A stretch of 64,000 nucleotides of DNA, taken from the NCBI RefSeq assembly GCF_000719865.1, contig NZ_JOID01000027.1, positions 15,151-79,150 of the forward strand. Direction: 5' to 3'. The position numbers and the translations under genes are program-made. A model generated the notes under the pieces. That model was not told where the DNA came from, searched no databases, and was given only the letters and a program-made list of their open reading frames with translations. This document shows, in pieces, positions 17,207-26,050 of the stretch (the first letter of the stretch is position 1; every line of letters starts with the position of its first letter). Source of the DNA: Streptomyces albus subsp. albus (GTDB lineage: Bacteria > Actinomycetota > Actinomycetes > Streptomycetales > Streptomycetaceae).

Positions 17207-17230
17207 GGACGGGAGACGTCGTCGCGCCGC

Positions 17231-17644
17231 TCAGCCGAGGGTCTCGGCGGCGGTCGGCGAGGACTCGCGCAGGAAGGTGCTGCAGCGCTCGTACTCCTCC
17301 TGCTCCCCGATCGCCTGGGCGGCGCGCGCGAGGGCGTGCAGGGAGCGCAGGAAGCCCCTGTTCGGCTCGTGCTCGAACGGGACCGGTCCGTGGCCCTTCC
17401 AGCCGTTGCGGCGCAGGGAGTCCAGGCCCCGGTGGTAGCCGGTGCGGGCGTAGGCGTACGACTCGACCACGCGGCCGTTCTCGTACGCCTCGTCGGCGAG
17501 CTGGGCCCAGGCCAGCGAGGAGGACGGGTACTTGGCGGCGACCTCGGCGGGGGCCGAGCCGGAGGCGAGCAGTTCGCGGGGCTCCGGGTCGTCGGGCAGG
17601 CGGGTCGGGGGCGGTCCCCCGAGCAGGTTCTCGTGTGTGGCCAT
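17231..17644 (-). CDS. DUF3151 protein
   Basis: 137 residues matching the actinobacterial DUF3151 family: PPPTRLPDDPEPRELL at the start, then LAWAQLADEAYENGRVVESY and YARTGYHRGLDSLRRNGWKG, a helical, TPR-like core. Function unknown. It is conserved next to fbaA in Streptomyces, as here, but separated from it by a long hairpin, so it probably has its own transcript. CAGACT ends 6 nt before the ATG and no ribosome site is visible, which fits a leaderless start. Confidence 0.9.
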   Translation of the reverse strand: MATHENLLGGPPPTRLPDDPEPRELLASGSAPAEVAAKYPSSSLAWAQLADEAYENGRVVESYAYARTGYHRGLDSLRRNGWKGHGPVPFEHEPNRGFLRSLHALARAAQAIGEQEEYERCSTFLRESSPTAAETLG

Positions 17645-17771
17645 GCGCCCAGTCTGCCTGCCGGGCGCGCGGAACGGACGGGCGCGGTGGGGTGCGGCCC
17701 GTGGCGCGGCCCGTGGCGCGGCCCGTAACGCGGCCCGTGGTACGGGCTCCGCCGCGGGGAGCCCGGACGCA

Positions 17772-17820
17772 CGGAAGCCCGGCGGCCGGGACCTCTACGG
17801 TCGCGGCCACCGGGCTTCCG
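17772..17820 (-). terminator. long terminator hairpin of fbaA
   Basis: 22-bp arms with two mismatches and a TCTAC loop; the outer 11 bp CGGAAGCCCGG / CCGGGCTTCCG are perfect. It lies between fbaA and the DUF3151 gene, both on the minus strand. Confidence 0.85.
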
Positions 17821-17905
17821 GTGCGCACTGCGCGGCGCGGCGCCGCCGCCGGTGAGGCCGCCGCCGGTGAGCCGGTACGGCACCGCGGCGGGTCGCTTCA
17901 GGCGG

Positions 17906-18928
17906 TTACTTCAGCTTGGTGCCGGTGGAGCGGAGGTGGGAGCAGGCCTGCGCGACGCGCTGCGCCATGCCCTCCTCGGCCTTCTTGCCCCAGCTGCGCG
18001 GGTCGTAGGTCTTCTTGTCGCCGACCTCGCCGTCGACCTTCAGCACACCGTCGTAGTTGCGGAACATGTGGTCCGCGACCGGGCGCGTGAAGGCGTACTG
18101 GGTGTCCGTGTCGAGGTTCATCTTGACGACACCGTTCTCCAGCGCGGTCAGGATCTCCTGCTCGGTGGAGCCGGAGCCGCCGTGGAAGACGAAGTCGAAC
18201 GGGTCGGCCTTGCCGGCCTTCGCGGCCACGCCGTCCTGGAGCTCGCGCAGCAGGTCGGGGCGGAGGACGACGTTGCCCGGCTTGTAGACGCCGTGCACGT
18301 TGCCGAAGGAGGCGGCCAGCAGATAGCGGCCGTTCTCGCCGAAGCCCAGCGCCTCGGCGGTCCGCTCCACGTCGGAGACGGTGGTGTAGAGCTCGTCGTT
18401 GATCTCGTGCGAGACGCCGTCCTCCTCGCCGCCGGTCGGGGTGATCTCGACCTCAAGGATGATCTTGGCCTTGACGGCCTCGGCGAGCAGCTCGCGCGCG
18501 ATGGCGAGGTTGTCGTCCAGGATCTCGGCGGAGCCGTCCCACATGTGGGACTGGAACAGCGGGTTGCGGCCGGCGGCGACGCGCTCCTGCGAGAGCTTGA
18601 GCAGCGGCCGTACGTAGCCGTCGAGCTTGCCCTTGGGGCAGTGGTCGGTGTGCAGCGCGATGTTGACCGGGTACTTCTCGGCGACGATGTGCGCGAACTC
18701 GGCCAGCGCGACCGCGCCGGTGACCATGTCCTTGCTGTACTGGCCGCCGAGGAACTCGGCACCGCCGGTGGAGATCTGGACGATGCCGTCGCTCTCGGCC
18801 TCGGCGAAACCGCGGAGGGCCGCGTGCAGGGTCTGGGACGAGGTCACGTTGATGGCCGGGTAGGCGAACTTGCCTGCCTTCGCCCGGTCGAGCATCTCGT
18901 TGTAGACCTCGGGGGTTGCGATAGGCAT
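17906..18928 (-). CDS. fbaA: class II fructose-bisphosphate aldolase
   Basis: 340 residues. The zinc enzyme cleaves fructose-1,6-bisphosphate to glyceraldehyde-3-phosphate and dihydroxyacetone phosphate. Seen are FAYPAINVTSSQT, the metal-site HTDHCPKGKLDG, ILEVEITPTGGEEDG, the zinc His in FGNVHGVYKPGN, FVFHGGSGSTEQE and VVKMNLDTDTQYAF, all in family order. AAGGAG lies 8 nt before the ATG, so the start is secure. It is a single-gene unit ending in a long hairpin. It is a core glycolysis/gluconeogenesis gene. Confidence 0.98.
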   Translation of the reverse strand: MPIATPEVYNEMLDRAKAGKFAYPAINVTSSQTLHAALRGFAEAESDGIVQISTGGAEFLGGQYSKDMVTGAVALAEFAHIVAEKYPVNIALHTDHCPKGKLDGYVRPLLKLSQERVAAGRNPLFQSHMWDGSAEILDDNLAIARELLAEAVKAKIILEVEITPTGGEEDGVSHEINDELYTTVSDVERTAEALGFGENGRYLLAASFGNVHGVYKPGNVVLRPDLLRELQDGVAAKAGKADPFDFVFHGGSGSTEQEILTALENGVVKMNLDTDTQYAFTRPVADHMFRNYDGVLKVDGEVGDKKTYDPRSWGKKAEEGMAQRVAQACSHLRSTGTKLK

Positions 18929-19557
18929 CTGTCGGCTCCTTGTGAATGTGCCGGTTATTCGAGTAGGCCCTGACCTAGGGGCGACATCATCGTCTGGGGG
19001 TCATCCTCCCAGATACGGCGTTCCGCTCCACACCACCCAAGCGGACGAACCGGACGCGGCGGTGAGGGTTTCACGTGAAACCCCCCGACCGTGGCTGAAC
19101 TCCCGTTCGCGGGGCGGATTCTGGCCCCTTCGACCCCGGGCCCGGAAGGGCCGAACGGGACGGCGACGACCGCCGGACGGGCCGCAAGCGGGGCGGGCCG
19201 GACGGGTGACCGGAACGGGCCGGGCACGACCGAGGCCCGGGCGCTCCGGACGGTCCGGGCGCTCCGGGCGGTCCGGGCGGTCCGGGCGGTCCGGGCGGTC
19301 CGGGCCCGAGGGTCCGTACGGCCCGGCAGCCCGGAGATCACCATGTGCCCGGCAGTCCGGCAGTCCGGCAGTCCAACGGCTCGGCAGCCCGGACGGGGTG
19401 GCCCGGCCACCCGGCTCCGGACGCCCCCCGGCCGCCGCGCTGCCCAGCCGCCCCACCTGGCCGGCGGTCCGGCCTTCGGTGGCTCGGTGGTCCGGTGGCT
19501 CGGTGGTCTGCGGCTCGGTGGTCTGCGGCTCGGTGGTCCGGCGGCCCCGCCGGTGTC
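18929..19557. other. gene-free interval with tandem GC-rich repeats
   Basis: 629 bp between fbaA and pyrE. Six 9-bp units of GGTCCGGGC type stand at 19252-19305; four copies of GGCTCGGTGGTC stand at 19481-19541; a CGGCAGTC run lies near 19350-19370. Long open frames here code only for Arg/Pro/Gly repeats and have no ribosome sites. The first 90 bp hold the fbaA promoter region. Confidence 0.65.
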
Positions 19558-20094
19558 TCAGAGCCCCAGGTCGTCCAGCCCGTACGCCTGGTAGTACGGC
19601 AGTCCGGCCTCCGCGATCGCGGCCGCCGCGCCGCGCTCCACGATCACCGCGACCGCCACCACCTCGGCCCCCGCCTCACGCGCCGCCTCGACGGCCGTGA
19701 GCGGGGAACCGCCCGTGGTGGAGGTGTCCTCGACGATCAGCACCCGGCGGCCCTTGATGTCCGGGCCCTCGATGCGCCGCTGCAGCCCGTGCGCCTTGTG
19801 CGCCTTCCGCACGACGAAGGCGTCGAGCCGGCGCCCGCGCGCCGCGGCGGCGTGCATCATCGACGTCGCCACCGGGTCGGCGCCCAGCGTCAGCCCGCCC
19901 ACCGCGTCGTACTCCAGATCGGCGGTGAGGTCGAGCATCACCTGCCCGGCGAGCGGGGCGGCCTCGCCGTCCAGGGTGATCCGGCGGAGGTCGATGTAGA
20001 AGTCGGCCTCCCGGCCCGAGGAGAGGGTCACCTTGCCGTGCACCACGGCCTTGTCCTTGATCTGCCGCAGCAGGGCATCACGCACGTCGGTCAT
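19558..20094 (-). CDS. pyrE: orotate phosphoribosyltransferase
   Basis: 178 residues. It joins orotate and PRPP to OMP in pyrimidine synthesis. FYIDLRRITLDG, LTLGADPVATSM, FVVRKAHKAHG and the PRPP-binding loop RVLIVEDTSTTGGS are all present. The ATG at 20094 is preceded by TAGTCT with a 7-nt gap and no ribosome site, pointing to a leaderless mRNA; the open frame upstream is Arg/Pro-rich and not part of the protein. It stands apart from the other pyr genes, as is normal in Streptomyces. Confidence 0.97.
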   Translation of the reverse strand: MTDVRDALLRQIKDKAVVHGKVTLSSGREADFYIDLRRITLDGEAAPLAGQVMLDLTADLEYDAVGGLTLGADPVATSMMHAAAARGRRLDAFVVRKAHKAHGLQRRIEGPDIKGRRVLIVEDTSTTGGSPLTAVEAAREAGAEVVAVAVIVERGAAAAIAEAGLPYYQAYGLDDLGL

Positions 20095-20317
20095 GGCCAC
20101 GAGACTATCCGGGGCCCCGGCACCCGCCCCCGGCACCGGTGGCACCGGGCCGCGCACCGGCCGTCCCCGGGCCGCGCGGGAACCGATGGCAGCGGGACGG
20201 GCGGCGGCGCGACCGGCAACAGCGGTACGGGCGGGGCCGGGCCGGAGCAACGGCAGCCGGAGCAGTGCGGGTCGGAGCAGCACGCGGGCCGGAGCAGCGC
20301 GGGCGAAGCGGCCCGGC

Positions 20318-21166
20318 TCAGAGCCGGCGCCAGCGCCACGTGGTGGAGATCTCCAGCGGGTCGATCGGGGTGACCAGGCGCGGGGCCGTGTTGAGACCGT
20401 TGGGCGGCCCCGACTGCGGCTCGACGCACACGGCCTCGTCCTGCTCGTCGTAGACCACGACCCACTCGGCCCGGCTGGTGATCCGCAGTTCCAGCCGCCC
20501 CGGCCAGGTCAGGGTGACGTCCACGCCGTCGGGCATGCCGAAGCAGTCGTCCCACGGTCCGGGGCGCGGTTCGGTCCGACGGCCGGTCGGGAGGTGGTCC
20601 TCGCCGCGCTCCTCCTGCCAGGCGGCGTCGAAGGAGATCCGGACGCTCTCGCCCTCACCCGCGCCGCCGCTGCCCCCGCTCCCGCCGGCGAGGTGCCGCA
20701 GGAACCAGGGGTGCCAGCCGGCCTGCGCCGGGAAGGAGTTGCCGTAGGTCTCGACGCCCATCTTCAGCGTCAGAGCGTCCTCGGCGAGCTCCACGAGCTG
20801 GGTGACGCGGCCGGTGTACGGCCAGGGGTCGCCCAGGTCGTAGGTGAGGACGGCGGCCGTGCCGTCCGCGCGGACGGTCCGCCACACCTGGTCGCGGCCG
20901 GTGCCGTGGATGGCGTGGGGCGGGGAGTTGAGCGGGAGTTCATGCCGCTCGGCGCCGTCGCGGAACACGCCGTTCGCGGTCCGGCCGCACCACGGCACCA
21001 TGGGGAAGGAACCGTATCGAGGGCCCTGTCTCAGCAGTTCGGTGCCGTCGATCCGCAGCGAACCGAGCCGCCCGCCCAGCTCGGGCCGTACGGTCACCTC
21101 GGCGTTGCCCGCCGCCAGCAGGACTCCGGCCTCCGGGGCCGCTTCGGTCGTCTCGTGAGTGCTCAC
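20318..21166 (-). CDS. aldose 1-epimerase family protein
   Basis: 282 residues with the beta-sandwich of galactose mutarotase relatives. Substrate-site His residues are in PPHAIHGTGRDQVW and GWHPWFLRH, and the catalytic Glu is in AVCVEPQSGPPNGLN. It interconverts anomers of an aldose or hexose phosphate; the substrate is not clear. A Gly/Ser insertion at about residues 165-175 is low complexity. The GTG at 21166 follows TAGGGT by 6 nt, so the transcript probably starts at the start codon. It is followed on the same strand by pyrE after a gap of 220 bp, without a clear terminator. Confidence 0.9.
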   Translation of the reverse strand: MSTHETTEAAPEAGVLLAAGNAEVTVRPELGGRLGSLRIDGTELLRQGPRYGSFPMVPWCGRTANGVFRDGAERHELPLNSPPHAIHGTGRDQVWRTVRADGTAAVLTYDLGDPWPYTGRVTQLVELAEDALTLKMGVETYGNSFPAQAGWHPWFLRHLAGGSGGSGGAGEGESVRISFDAAWQEERGEDHLPTGRRTEPRPGPWDDCFGMPDGVDVTLTWPGRLELRITSRAEWVVVYDEQDEAVCVEPQSGPPNGLNTAPRLVTPIDPLEISTTWRWRRL

Positions 21167-21564
21167 ACACCGACCCTATGCGAGTCCGGGCACCCGGCGC
21201 GGCCCCGCCTTTTCCGCCACGGCCGCCTCCAGGGACGCGGGTTGACGCCACGGCGCCCCGCGATCCGGGGCCCCGGCTCCGGCGCCGCCACCGGACCCGG
21301 CACACGCCCCGCCTGCTGACGTCCAGCCTTTCCCTCCGGCCACTCCGGCCGGCACCCTGACGCGGCGGCGGCCCAACACGGTCGTCGGGGCCCGGCGCGA
21401 GGCGCCGGAGACGGTTGCCCGAGACGGTGTGCCGATGGACGGCTGCGGTGGCGTCCGCGCGGCCCTTCGGCCGGGCGGGGCGGGACCCTCTGGCACCGCC
21501 CGCACCGCCCGGGCCGCCGGGGCCGCCGGCACCTGCCCGGGCCGCCGGCTCTCCGCCCGGGCCG

Positions 21565-22860
21565 TCAGCGCCTGCGGCGGAGGACGCGGCTGACGATCAC
21601 CGCCGAGGCGACGAGGGCAGCGGCCACCGGGGCCGCCCAGCGCAGGGTGTCACCGGCCGAGGCGGGCTGGGGCGCCGGTACGGGGGCGTAGCGGCCCCGG
21701 GGCGGCGCGTGGTCCACCTCCTCGGCGCTGCGGCCGATCATGGTGCGGCGGGCGTGGGCCGCTTCGGCGGGCGGGGTGTCGTCGTCCGCTTCAACGAGGT
21801 CGTCGGCGAGGGGGTCGAGGGAGGAGGGCGGCACCTCGGTCTCGTGGACGGACGCCGCCTCGGGCGCGGTGCCGCCCCCGGCTTCGGCGGCGGCGCCCGC
21901 CGCTTCGGGCGTGCCGGGCAGCCGGGGCTCCTTGTCCCGGGGCTCCTCGCCGCGGGGCTTGTCACCGGCTTCCCGCCCGGCTCCGGACTTCCCACGCGGC
22001 CCGGAGTCCTCGCCCGGCCCCGGCTCGCCGGTTCCCGGCTTCTCCCCGGGCCCGGCCTTCTTGTCCGGCGCCGGCGTCGCCGCGTCGGGGCCCGGCTCGG
22101 GGGAGGGGATGCCGGGGATGACGGGTTCGTTGTCGTCGGCCCGGCCGAGGCCGCCGCCCTCTCCACCGGCCGCACCGCCGGCGTCCTCGCCGCCACCGGC
22201 CGGTCCGGTCTCCTTCCCGGAGCCGTCGCCGCCGGCGTCCCGGCCGTCCGGTGCCGCACCGTCGCTGCCGCTGCCGCCGCCGTTCGCACCGCCGCGGCCG
22301 GCGCCGCCTGGACGCTGCCCGCCGGGGGCCGGGACGTCACCGTCGCCGTGTCCGGCGCGCCGGCCCGTGCCGGCGCCGTTCTCGCCGGAGGCCGCGGGAG
22401 CCGAGGGGGGTGCCGGACGGACCGGGGTCTCCTCCAGGTCGGCGGCCAGCGCCGCGGCGAACCGGTCGAGCAGGCGCTGTCCGGCGGAGGCCGCGGCCTT
22501 GTCGTCCACCTCGGCGAGCCGCCCCCGGCTCCGCACGGTGCCGCCGCACGCCAGGGACGTGCCGCCGTCGGCGGCGTTCAGCCGCAGGACGAGAGCGAGT
22601 TCGACGGAACCGTCGCCGCGCGCCTCCGTTCCCTCCGCGTCGAGGGCCAGCTCGCCGCCGTCCCGCTCGGCGAGACGGATCGTGCCGTGATACGTGATGG
22701 TCGAGCCGCCGGCGCGGAGCCGCAGCCGGCCCGCCAGCGTGCTCGGACCCGACGCGGCGTCCCACTGGAATCCGGGGACGCAGCGGGCGACGCGCTCGGG
22801 GTCGCCGAGCGCCTGCCGTACGGTCCCGGGCGGAAACGGAACGAACACCTCATGCTCCAT
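21565..22860 (-). CDS. SRPBCC (CoxG-like) domain protein with long disordered linker and C-terminal membrane anchor
   Basis: 431 residues in three parts. Residues 1-140 form a SRPBCC/CoxG-like domain (MEHEVFVPFPPGTVRQALGD ... CVPGFQWD ... LVLRLNAADGGTSL ... GQRLLDRFAAAL). Residues about 145-395 are Gly/Pro/Asp/Glu/Lys-rich and probably disordered. Residues about 400-425 form a hydrophobic helix followed by RRRR, a tail anchor with the rest in the cytoplasm. SRPBCC domains bind lipids or other hydrophobic ligands; CoxG acts in CO dehydrogenase assembly, but no cox genes are here. The ATG at 22860 follows TAGGCT by 8 nt, another leaderless arrangement. Confidence 0.8.
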   Translation of the reverse strand: MEHEVFVPFPPGTVRQALGDPERVARCVPGFQWDAASGPSTLAGRLRLRAGGSTITYHGTIRLAERDGGELALDAEGTEARGDGSVELALVLRLNAADGGTSLACGGTVRSRGRLAEVDDKAAASAGQRLLDRFAAALAADLEETPVRPAPPSAPAASGENGAGTGRRAGHGDGDVPAPGGQRPGGAGRGGANGGGSGSDGAAPDGRDAGGDGSGKETGPAGGGEDAGGAAGGEGGGLGRADDNEPVIPGIPSPEPGPDAATPAPDKKAGPGEKPGTGEPGPGEDSGPRGKSGAGREAGDKPRGEEPRDKEPRLPGTPEAAGAAAEAGGGTAPEAASVHETEVPPSSLDPLADDLVEADDDTPPAEAAHARRTMIGRSAEEVDHAPPRGRYAPVPAPQPASAGDTLRWAAPVAAALVASAVIVSRVLRRRR

Positions 22861-23156
22861 GGCAGCCGAGCCTACCCAGCGGACGCGTTCCGGCACCCGT
22901 GTCCGCGCCATTTCCGGTGGCGCGCCCGGCCCCGCCCCCGGTCGTGCCCAGCCCGCCCGCCGCCCTTACTCGTCTCGTCCCGTCCGGAGCCGCTCCACGA
23001 CTGGAGCGACGCGCCCGGGGCCGCGCCGCCCGCCGGGCCGCCTCCTCCGGGTCACGGCGGCACCGCGCCCCCGGACCGGGAACACGGGGCCCCGGAGGAG
23101 CCCCCCGGCACCCCACCGCGGCGAATCGTTCCAGCGCAAACGGCGGCCGGCGGGCC

Positions 23157-24803
23157 TCAATACCGCGGATGCGTCAGCGTCGAGGCCCGCGCGCCCGCCA
23201 CCCGCAGGTCCTCCGCCGTGCGCTCCGCCGTGCGCAGTGTCCGCGGGGTCAGCGAGAGCCGTACGGGCGCGCCGGGTGCCAGGCGCGGGCGCTCCGGTGC
23301 GCGGGCGGCGAGTAGGAACCCCCAGGTGCGGGACGGGTGTTCGGCCTCCGTCGAGCGGTCCGGCCCGGCGGCGTAGGCGGACCGCCGGCCGCCCACCGCG
23401 TACGGCGCGGTGCGCAGCCCGGCCGCCCGCAGGGTCGCGTCGACGGTCCAGTACGTCCGGGGGTGGGTGTCCGGCGCGCCCGCGTGGACGACCAGCCGCC
23501 CGCCGGGCGCGAGGGCGCGCCGCGCGAGCCCGTAGAACTCCCGGGAGTAGAGCTTGGCGCCGGCCGTGATGCCGGGGTCGGGCAGATCCGAGACGATCAC
23601 GTCGTACGGCCCCCCGCCGCCCCCGTCCGCACCGTCCTCCCGCAGCCGGCCGAAGACGTCTCCGGTGACCGTCCGCACCCGGGGGTCGGCGAGGGAGTCC
23701 CGGTTCAGCCGGGAGAGTCCCGGGTCGCTGCGGCCCAGTCGCAGCAGCCCGGGGTCGGGCGCGAACACGGTGACCGAGCGGACGTCCGGGTACCGCAGCA
23801 CCTCGCGCAGCGCGAGGCCGTCCCCGCCGCCCAGCACCAGTACCCGCGCGCGCGGGCCGTCCATCGCCGGGTGGACGAGGGCCTCGTGATAACGGCAGGC
23901 GTCGCGTCCGCTGAATCTCAGCCGTCCGTCGACGAAGAGCGAGAGCGGAGCACCACCGCCGGCCCCGCCCGGCCCCCCTGTGAGCACGACCTCCTGGTAG
24001 TCCGTCCGTACGGCGACCCGTACGTCGTCCCCGTAGACGGCCTGCCGCGCGGCCCGTTCGAAGGACGGCACCAGGAACGTTCCGGCGGCGAGGACCGCGA
24101 GCACCAGGCCGTTCGCCGTGATCAGGACCAGCCGGGCCCGGGCGGTCAGATCGCGGCCGAACAGCCACAGCACCAGCGCACCGCCGGCCAGGGCGTTCAC
24201 CGCCCCGGTCAGCAGGGCGCCGCTCAGCTGGCCCAGCAGCGGCAGCAGCAGGAAGGGAAAGGCCAGACCGCCGGCCAGCGCGCCGGTGTAGTCGGCCGCG
24301 AAGAGGTCGGCGACCGCCCCGCCCGCGTCCTGCCGGCGGACGCGCTGGATGAGCGTCATCAGCAGCGGCACCTCGGCGCCGATCAGTACCCCGATGACGA
24401 GCGAGAACCCGACCAGCACGGCGTGGGACGCGCCGAACCAGACGAAGGAGGCGTAGAGCGCCGTGGCCGAGCAGCCGCCGGCCAGCGCGAGCGCCGCCTC
24501 CACCAGCCCGAAGGCCACCGCGGCCCGGCACCGCAGCCGCTTGGCCAGCAGCGAGCCGGCACCCATGGCGGAGACCATCACGGACAGCACGACGGACGCC
24601 TGGGTGACCGAGTCCCCGAAGAGATACGAGGCCAGCGCCACCAGTTCCAGTTCGTACACCAGCCCGCAGGCGGCGCAGACGAAGACCGCGGCCAATACCA
24701 GAAGTCGTCCCAGCCCGGCCGGTACGGGCAGCCGCACCGGGCTCTCCGGCTCGTCCGGCGCGACCGCGCGGGACAGGAGCCGTGGCTCAGGCGAATCGAT
24801 CAT
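23157..24803 (-). CDS. membrane-anchored spermidine synthase-like protein
   Basis: 548 residues. Residues 30-250 contain seven or so transmembrane helices ([20 protein letters not shown] first), and residues 255-500 form an aminopropyltransferase-type Rossmann domain: [29 protein letters not shown], the SAM-site GGGDG at 325-329 and SDLPDPG at 405-411. Such fusions are called spermidine synthases, but a membrane-bound methyl- or aminopropyl-transferase with another substrate is possible. The ATG follows TAGCGT by 7 nt, suggesting a leaderless transcript. It is followed upstream by DUF2617, its usual neighbour in Streptomyces. Confidence 0.9.
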   Translation of the reverse strand: MIDSPEPRLLSRAVAPDEPESPVRLPVPAGLGRLLVLAAVFVCAACGLVYELELVALASYLFGDSVTQASVVLSVMVSAMGAGSLLAKRLRCRAAVAFGLVEAALALAGGCSATALYASFVWFGASHAVLVGFSLVIGVLIGAEVPLLMTLIQRVRRQDAGGAVADLFAADYTGALAGGLAFPFLLLPLLGQLSGALLTGAVNALAGGALVLWLFGRDLTARARLVLITANGLVLAVLAAGTFLVPSFERAARQAVYGDDVRVAVRTDYQEVVLTGGPGGAGGGAPLSLFVDGRLRFSGRDACRYHEALVHPAMDGPRARVLVLGGGDGLALREVLRYPDVRSVTVFAPDPGLLRLGRSDPGLSRLNRDSLADPRVRTVTGDVFGRLREDGADGGGGGPYDVIVSDLPDPGITAGAKLYSREFYGLARRALAPGGRLVVHAGAPDTHPRTYWTVDATLRAAGLRTAPYAVGGRRSAYAAGPDRSTEAEHPSRTWGFLLAARAPERPRLAPGAPVRLSLTPRTLRTAERTAEDLRVAGARASTLTHPRY

Positions 24804-24878
24804 GCGGGGAACGCTACGTGAGCCGTCTGCACGGCCCTGTCACCCACAAGGGTTGTCTCGGAGGGCGCCGGGGGCGCA

Positions 24879-25397
24879 CTACAGGGGGGCCATCCTCCGG
24901 GCGCCGACCTGGGTGCGCGTCGTGACGAGCGCCCCCTCCTGCGGATAGGCGTGCCAGGTGCGCCATCGCACCCGGCCCTCGCAGCGCTGGACCAGCATGG
25001 CCGTGAAGGCGTGCGGATCGCCGGGGAAGGTCCCGGCCAGACCGTTGGGGTGGTCGGCCACCAGGGCGAGCAGCTCCTGCGCCCGGCCGGCGAACGACCC
25101 GCGGGACAGCGTCTCGACGCGCGCCGCGAACTCGTACTCCCAGCCGCCGATGCTCTCGGCGGCCCCGAGGGGCAGCGGGGTGCTGCTGCCGGGTATGCAG
25201 GCCACCGTCTCCGAGCAATGGCTGTCCCCTTCCTTGATGATCACTTGATGGGAGGCGCCGAGCAGGCGCAACTGCACCTCCGCCGGCCCCAGCCGCAGAT
25301 CGAGAACGGCCAGCGCGGGCAGGGGTTCCTTGCCGAGACACCAGGCGAGATCGGCTGCGCGGGTGTCGGAATAAGCGGTTTCGAGAGTGGTGAGCAT
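24879..25397 (-). CDS. DUF2617 protein
   Basis: 172 residues matching DUF2617: LAWCLGKEPLPALAVLDL, then VQLRLLGASHQVIIKEG and a C-terminal FTAMLVQRCEGRVRWRTWHAYPQ. Function unknown. It lies 75 bp upstream of the membrane spermidine synthase gene on the same strand, a conserved neighbourhood, but that gene has its own promoter in the gap. GGAG stands about 8 nt before the ATG. No membrane segment or signal peptide. Confidence 0.9.
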   Translation of the reverse strand: MLTTLETAYSDTRAADLAWCLGKEPLPALAVLDLRLGPAEVQLRLLGASHQVIIKEGDSHCSETVACIPGSSTPLPLGAAESIGGWEYEFAARVETLSRGSFAGRAQELLALVADHPNGLAGTFPGDPHAFTAMLVQRCEGRVRWRTWHAYPQEGALVTTRTQVGARRMAPL

Positions 25398-25786
25398 GGG
25401 TCGGCTCCGCAGCACGCAGTGGATGGTGGGCCGGCCCGCCTCGGAGAGAGGACCCAGGAAAGATCACTCGCCGGCTCGTGCCCACGTGGGGTGTTCCGAT
25501 GAATACGGAATCATGAAGTGCACGGTGCCCACAGCGTTTTTACCCATCTTCGACGGGTTTCCATGCCCCAGGGGGTGCGGGTGTTCACCTGTTCAAAAAC
25601 CATCAGATAAAACGATGTTGAAGAAGGTCCATGGCATATGCGAGACGGCATGGGCCGGACGCATGACCCGGCCGTGGCCGCGAAAGTGACGCCGACCGCC
25701 CCGTGCCGGTCGGCGTCACTCCCCCCGTGTGCCCGGCAGCGCCGGGCGCCCCCGCGGTCAGCCGCCCCCGCGGCCGGCCCCCGCGG
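25398..25786. other. AT-richer intergenic interval
   Basis: 389 bp. The part 25500-25620 is clearly lower in GC than its surroundings (CAAAAACCATCAGATAAAAC) and probably holds the DUF2617 promoter on the minus strand. The part 25686-25719 is a terminator. No credible gene seen. Confidence 0.55.
25686..25719 (-). terminator. terminator of the Gly/Ser/Cys-rich protein gene
   Basis: Perfect 13-bp stem GTGACGCCGACCG / CGGTCGGCGTCAC with an 8-nt loop, followed on the minus strand by TTTCG. It lies 68 bp past the stop codon at 25787. Confidence 0.8.
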
Positions 25787-26050
25787 TCAGCTGCCCCCGC
25801 CGCAGCCGCCGCCCCCGCCGCAGGACGAGGAACCGCCCCCGCAGGACGAACCGCCGCTGTCGGACGAACCACTGTCCGACGAAGCGCCGTCCCCGGCCCA
25901 CCAGCTGGAGTTGCCGGAGCCACCGGAGTCTCCCCCGCCGCTCCGCCCCCGCGCCCGGCTGCGCTTCCGGTTGCGCGCGGACTGACCGCGCGCCCCCGCA
26001 ACCGCCGCCAGCACCACGGCCAGCAGCACCGCGAACACCACGAATCCCAT
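25787..26050 (-). CDS. small membrane protein with Gly/Ser/Cys-rich tail
   Basis: 87 residues. Residues 1-20 form one hydrophobic helix (MGFVVFAVLLAVVLAAVAGA), a basic segment RNRKRSRARGR follows, and the last 50 residues are Gly and Ser with two tryptophans and three clustered Cys near the end (SSCGGGSSSCGGGGGC). The orientation by charge would place the Gly/Cys tail in the cytoplasm. Such tails are seen in several Streptomyces membrane proteins of unknown role. The ATG at 26050 has GGGGAGTGGA about 8 nt upstream; a GTG at 26053 is directly before it. Real gene likely, because of ribosome site and terminator. Confidence 0.7.
   Translation of the reverse strand: MGFVVFAVLLAVVLAAVAGARGQSARNRKRSRARGRSGGGDSGGSGNSSWWAGDGASSDSGSSDSGGSSCGGGSSSCGGGGGCGGGS

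Noticed and set aside
19252..19305. CRISPR-like short repeat block
   Set aside because: Units are 9 bp and contiguous without spacers.
18955..19456. Overlapping open frames on both strands between fbaA and pyrE
   Set aside because: Products are Arg/Pro/Gly repeats created by the GC-rich tandem repeats; no ribosome site.
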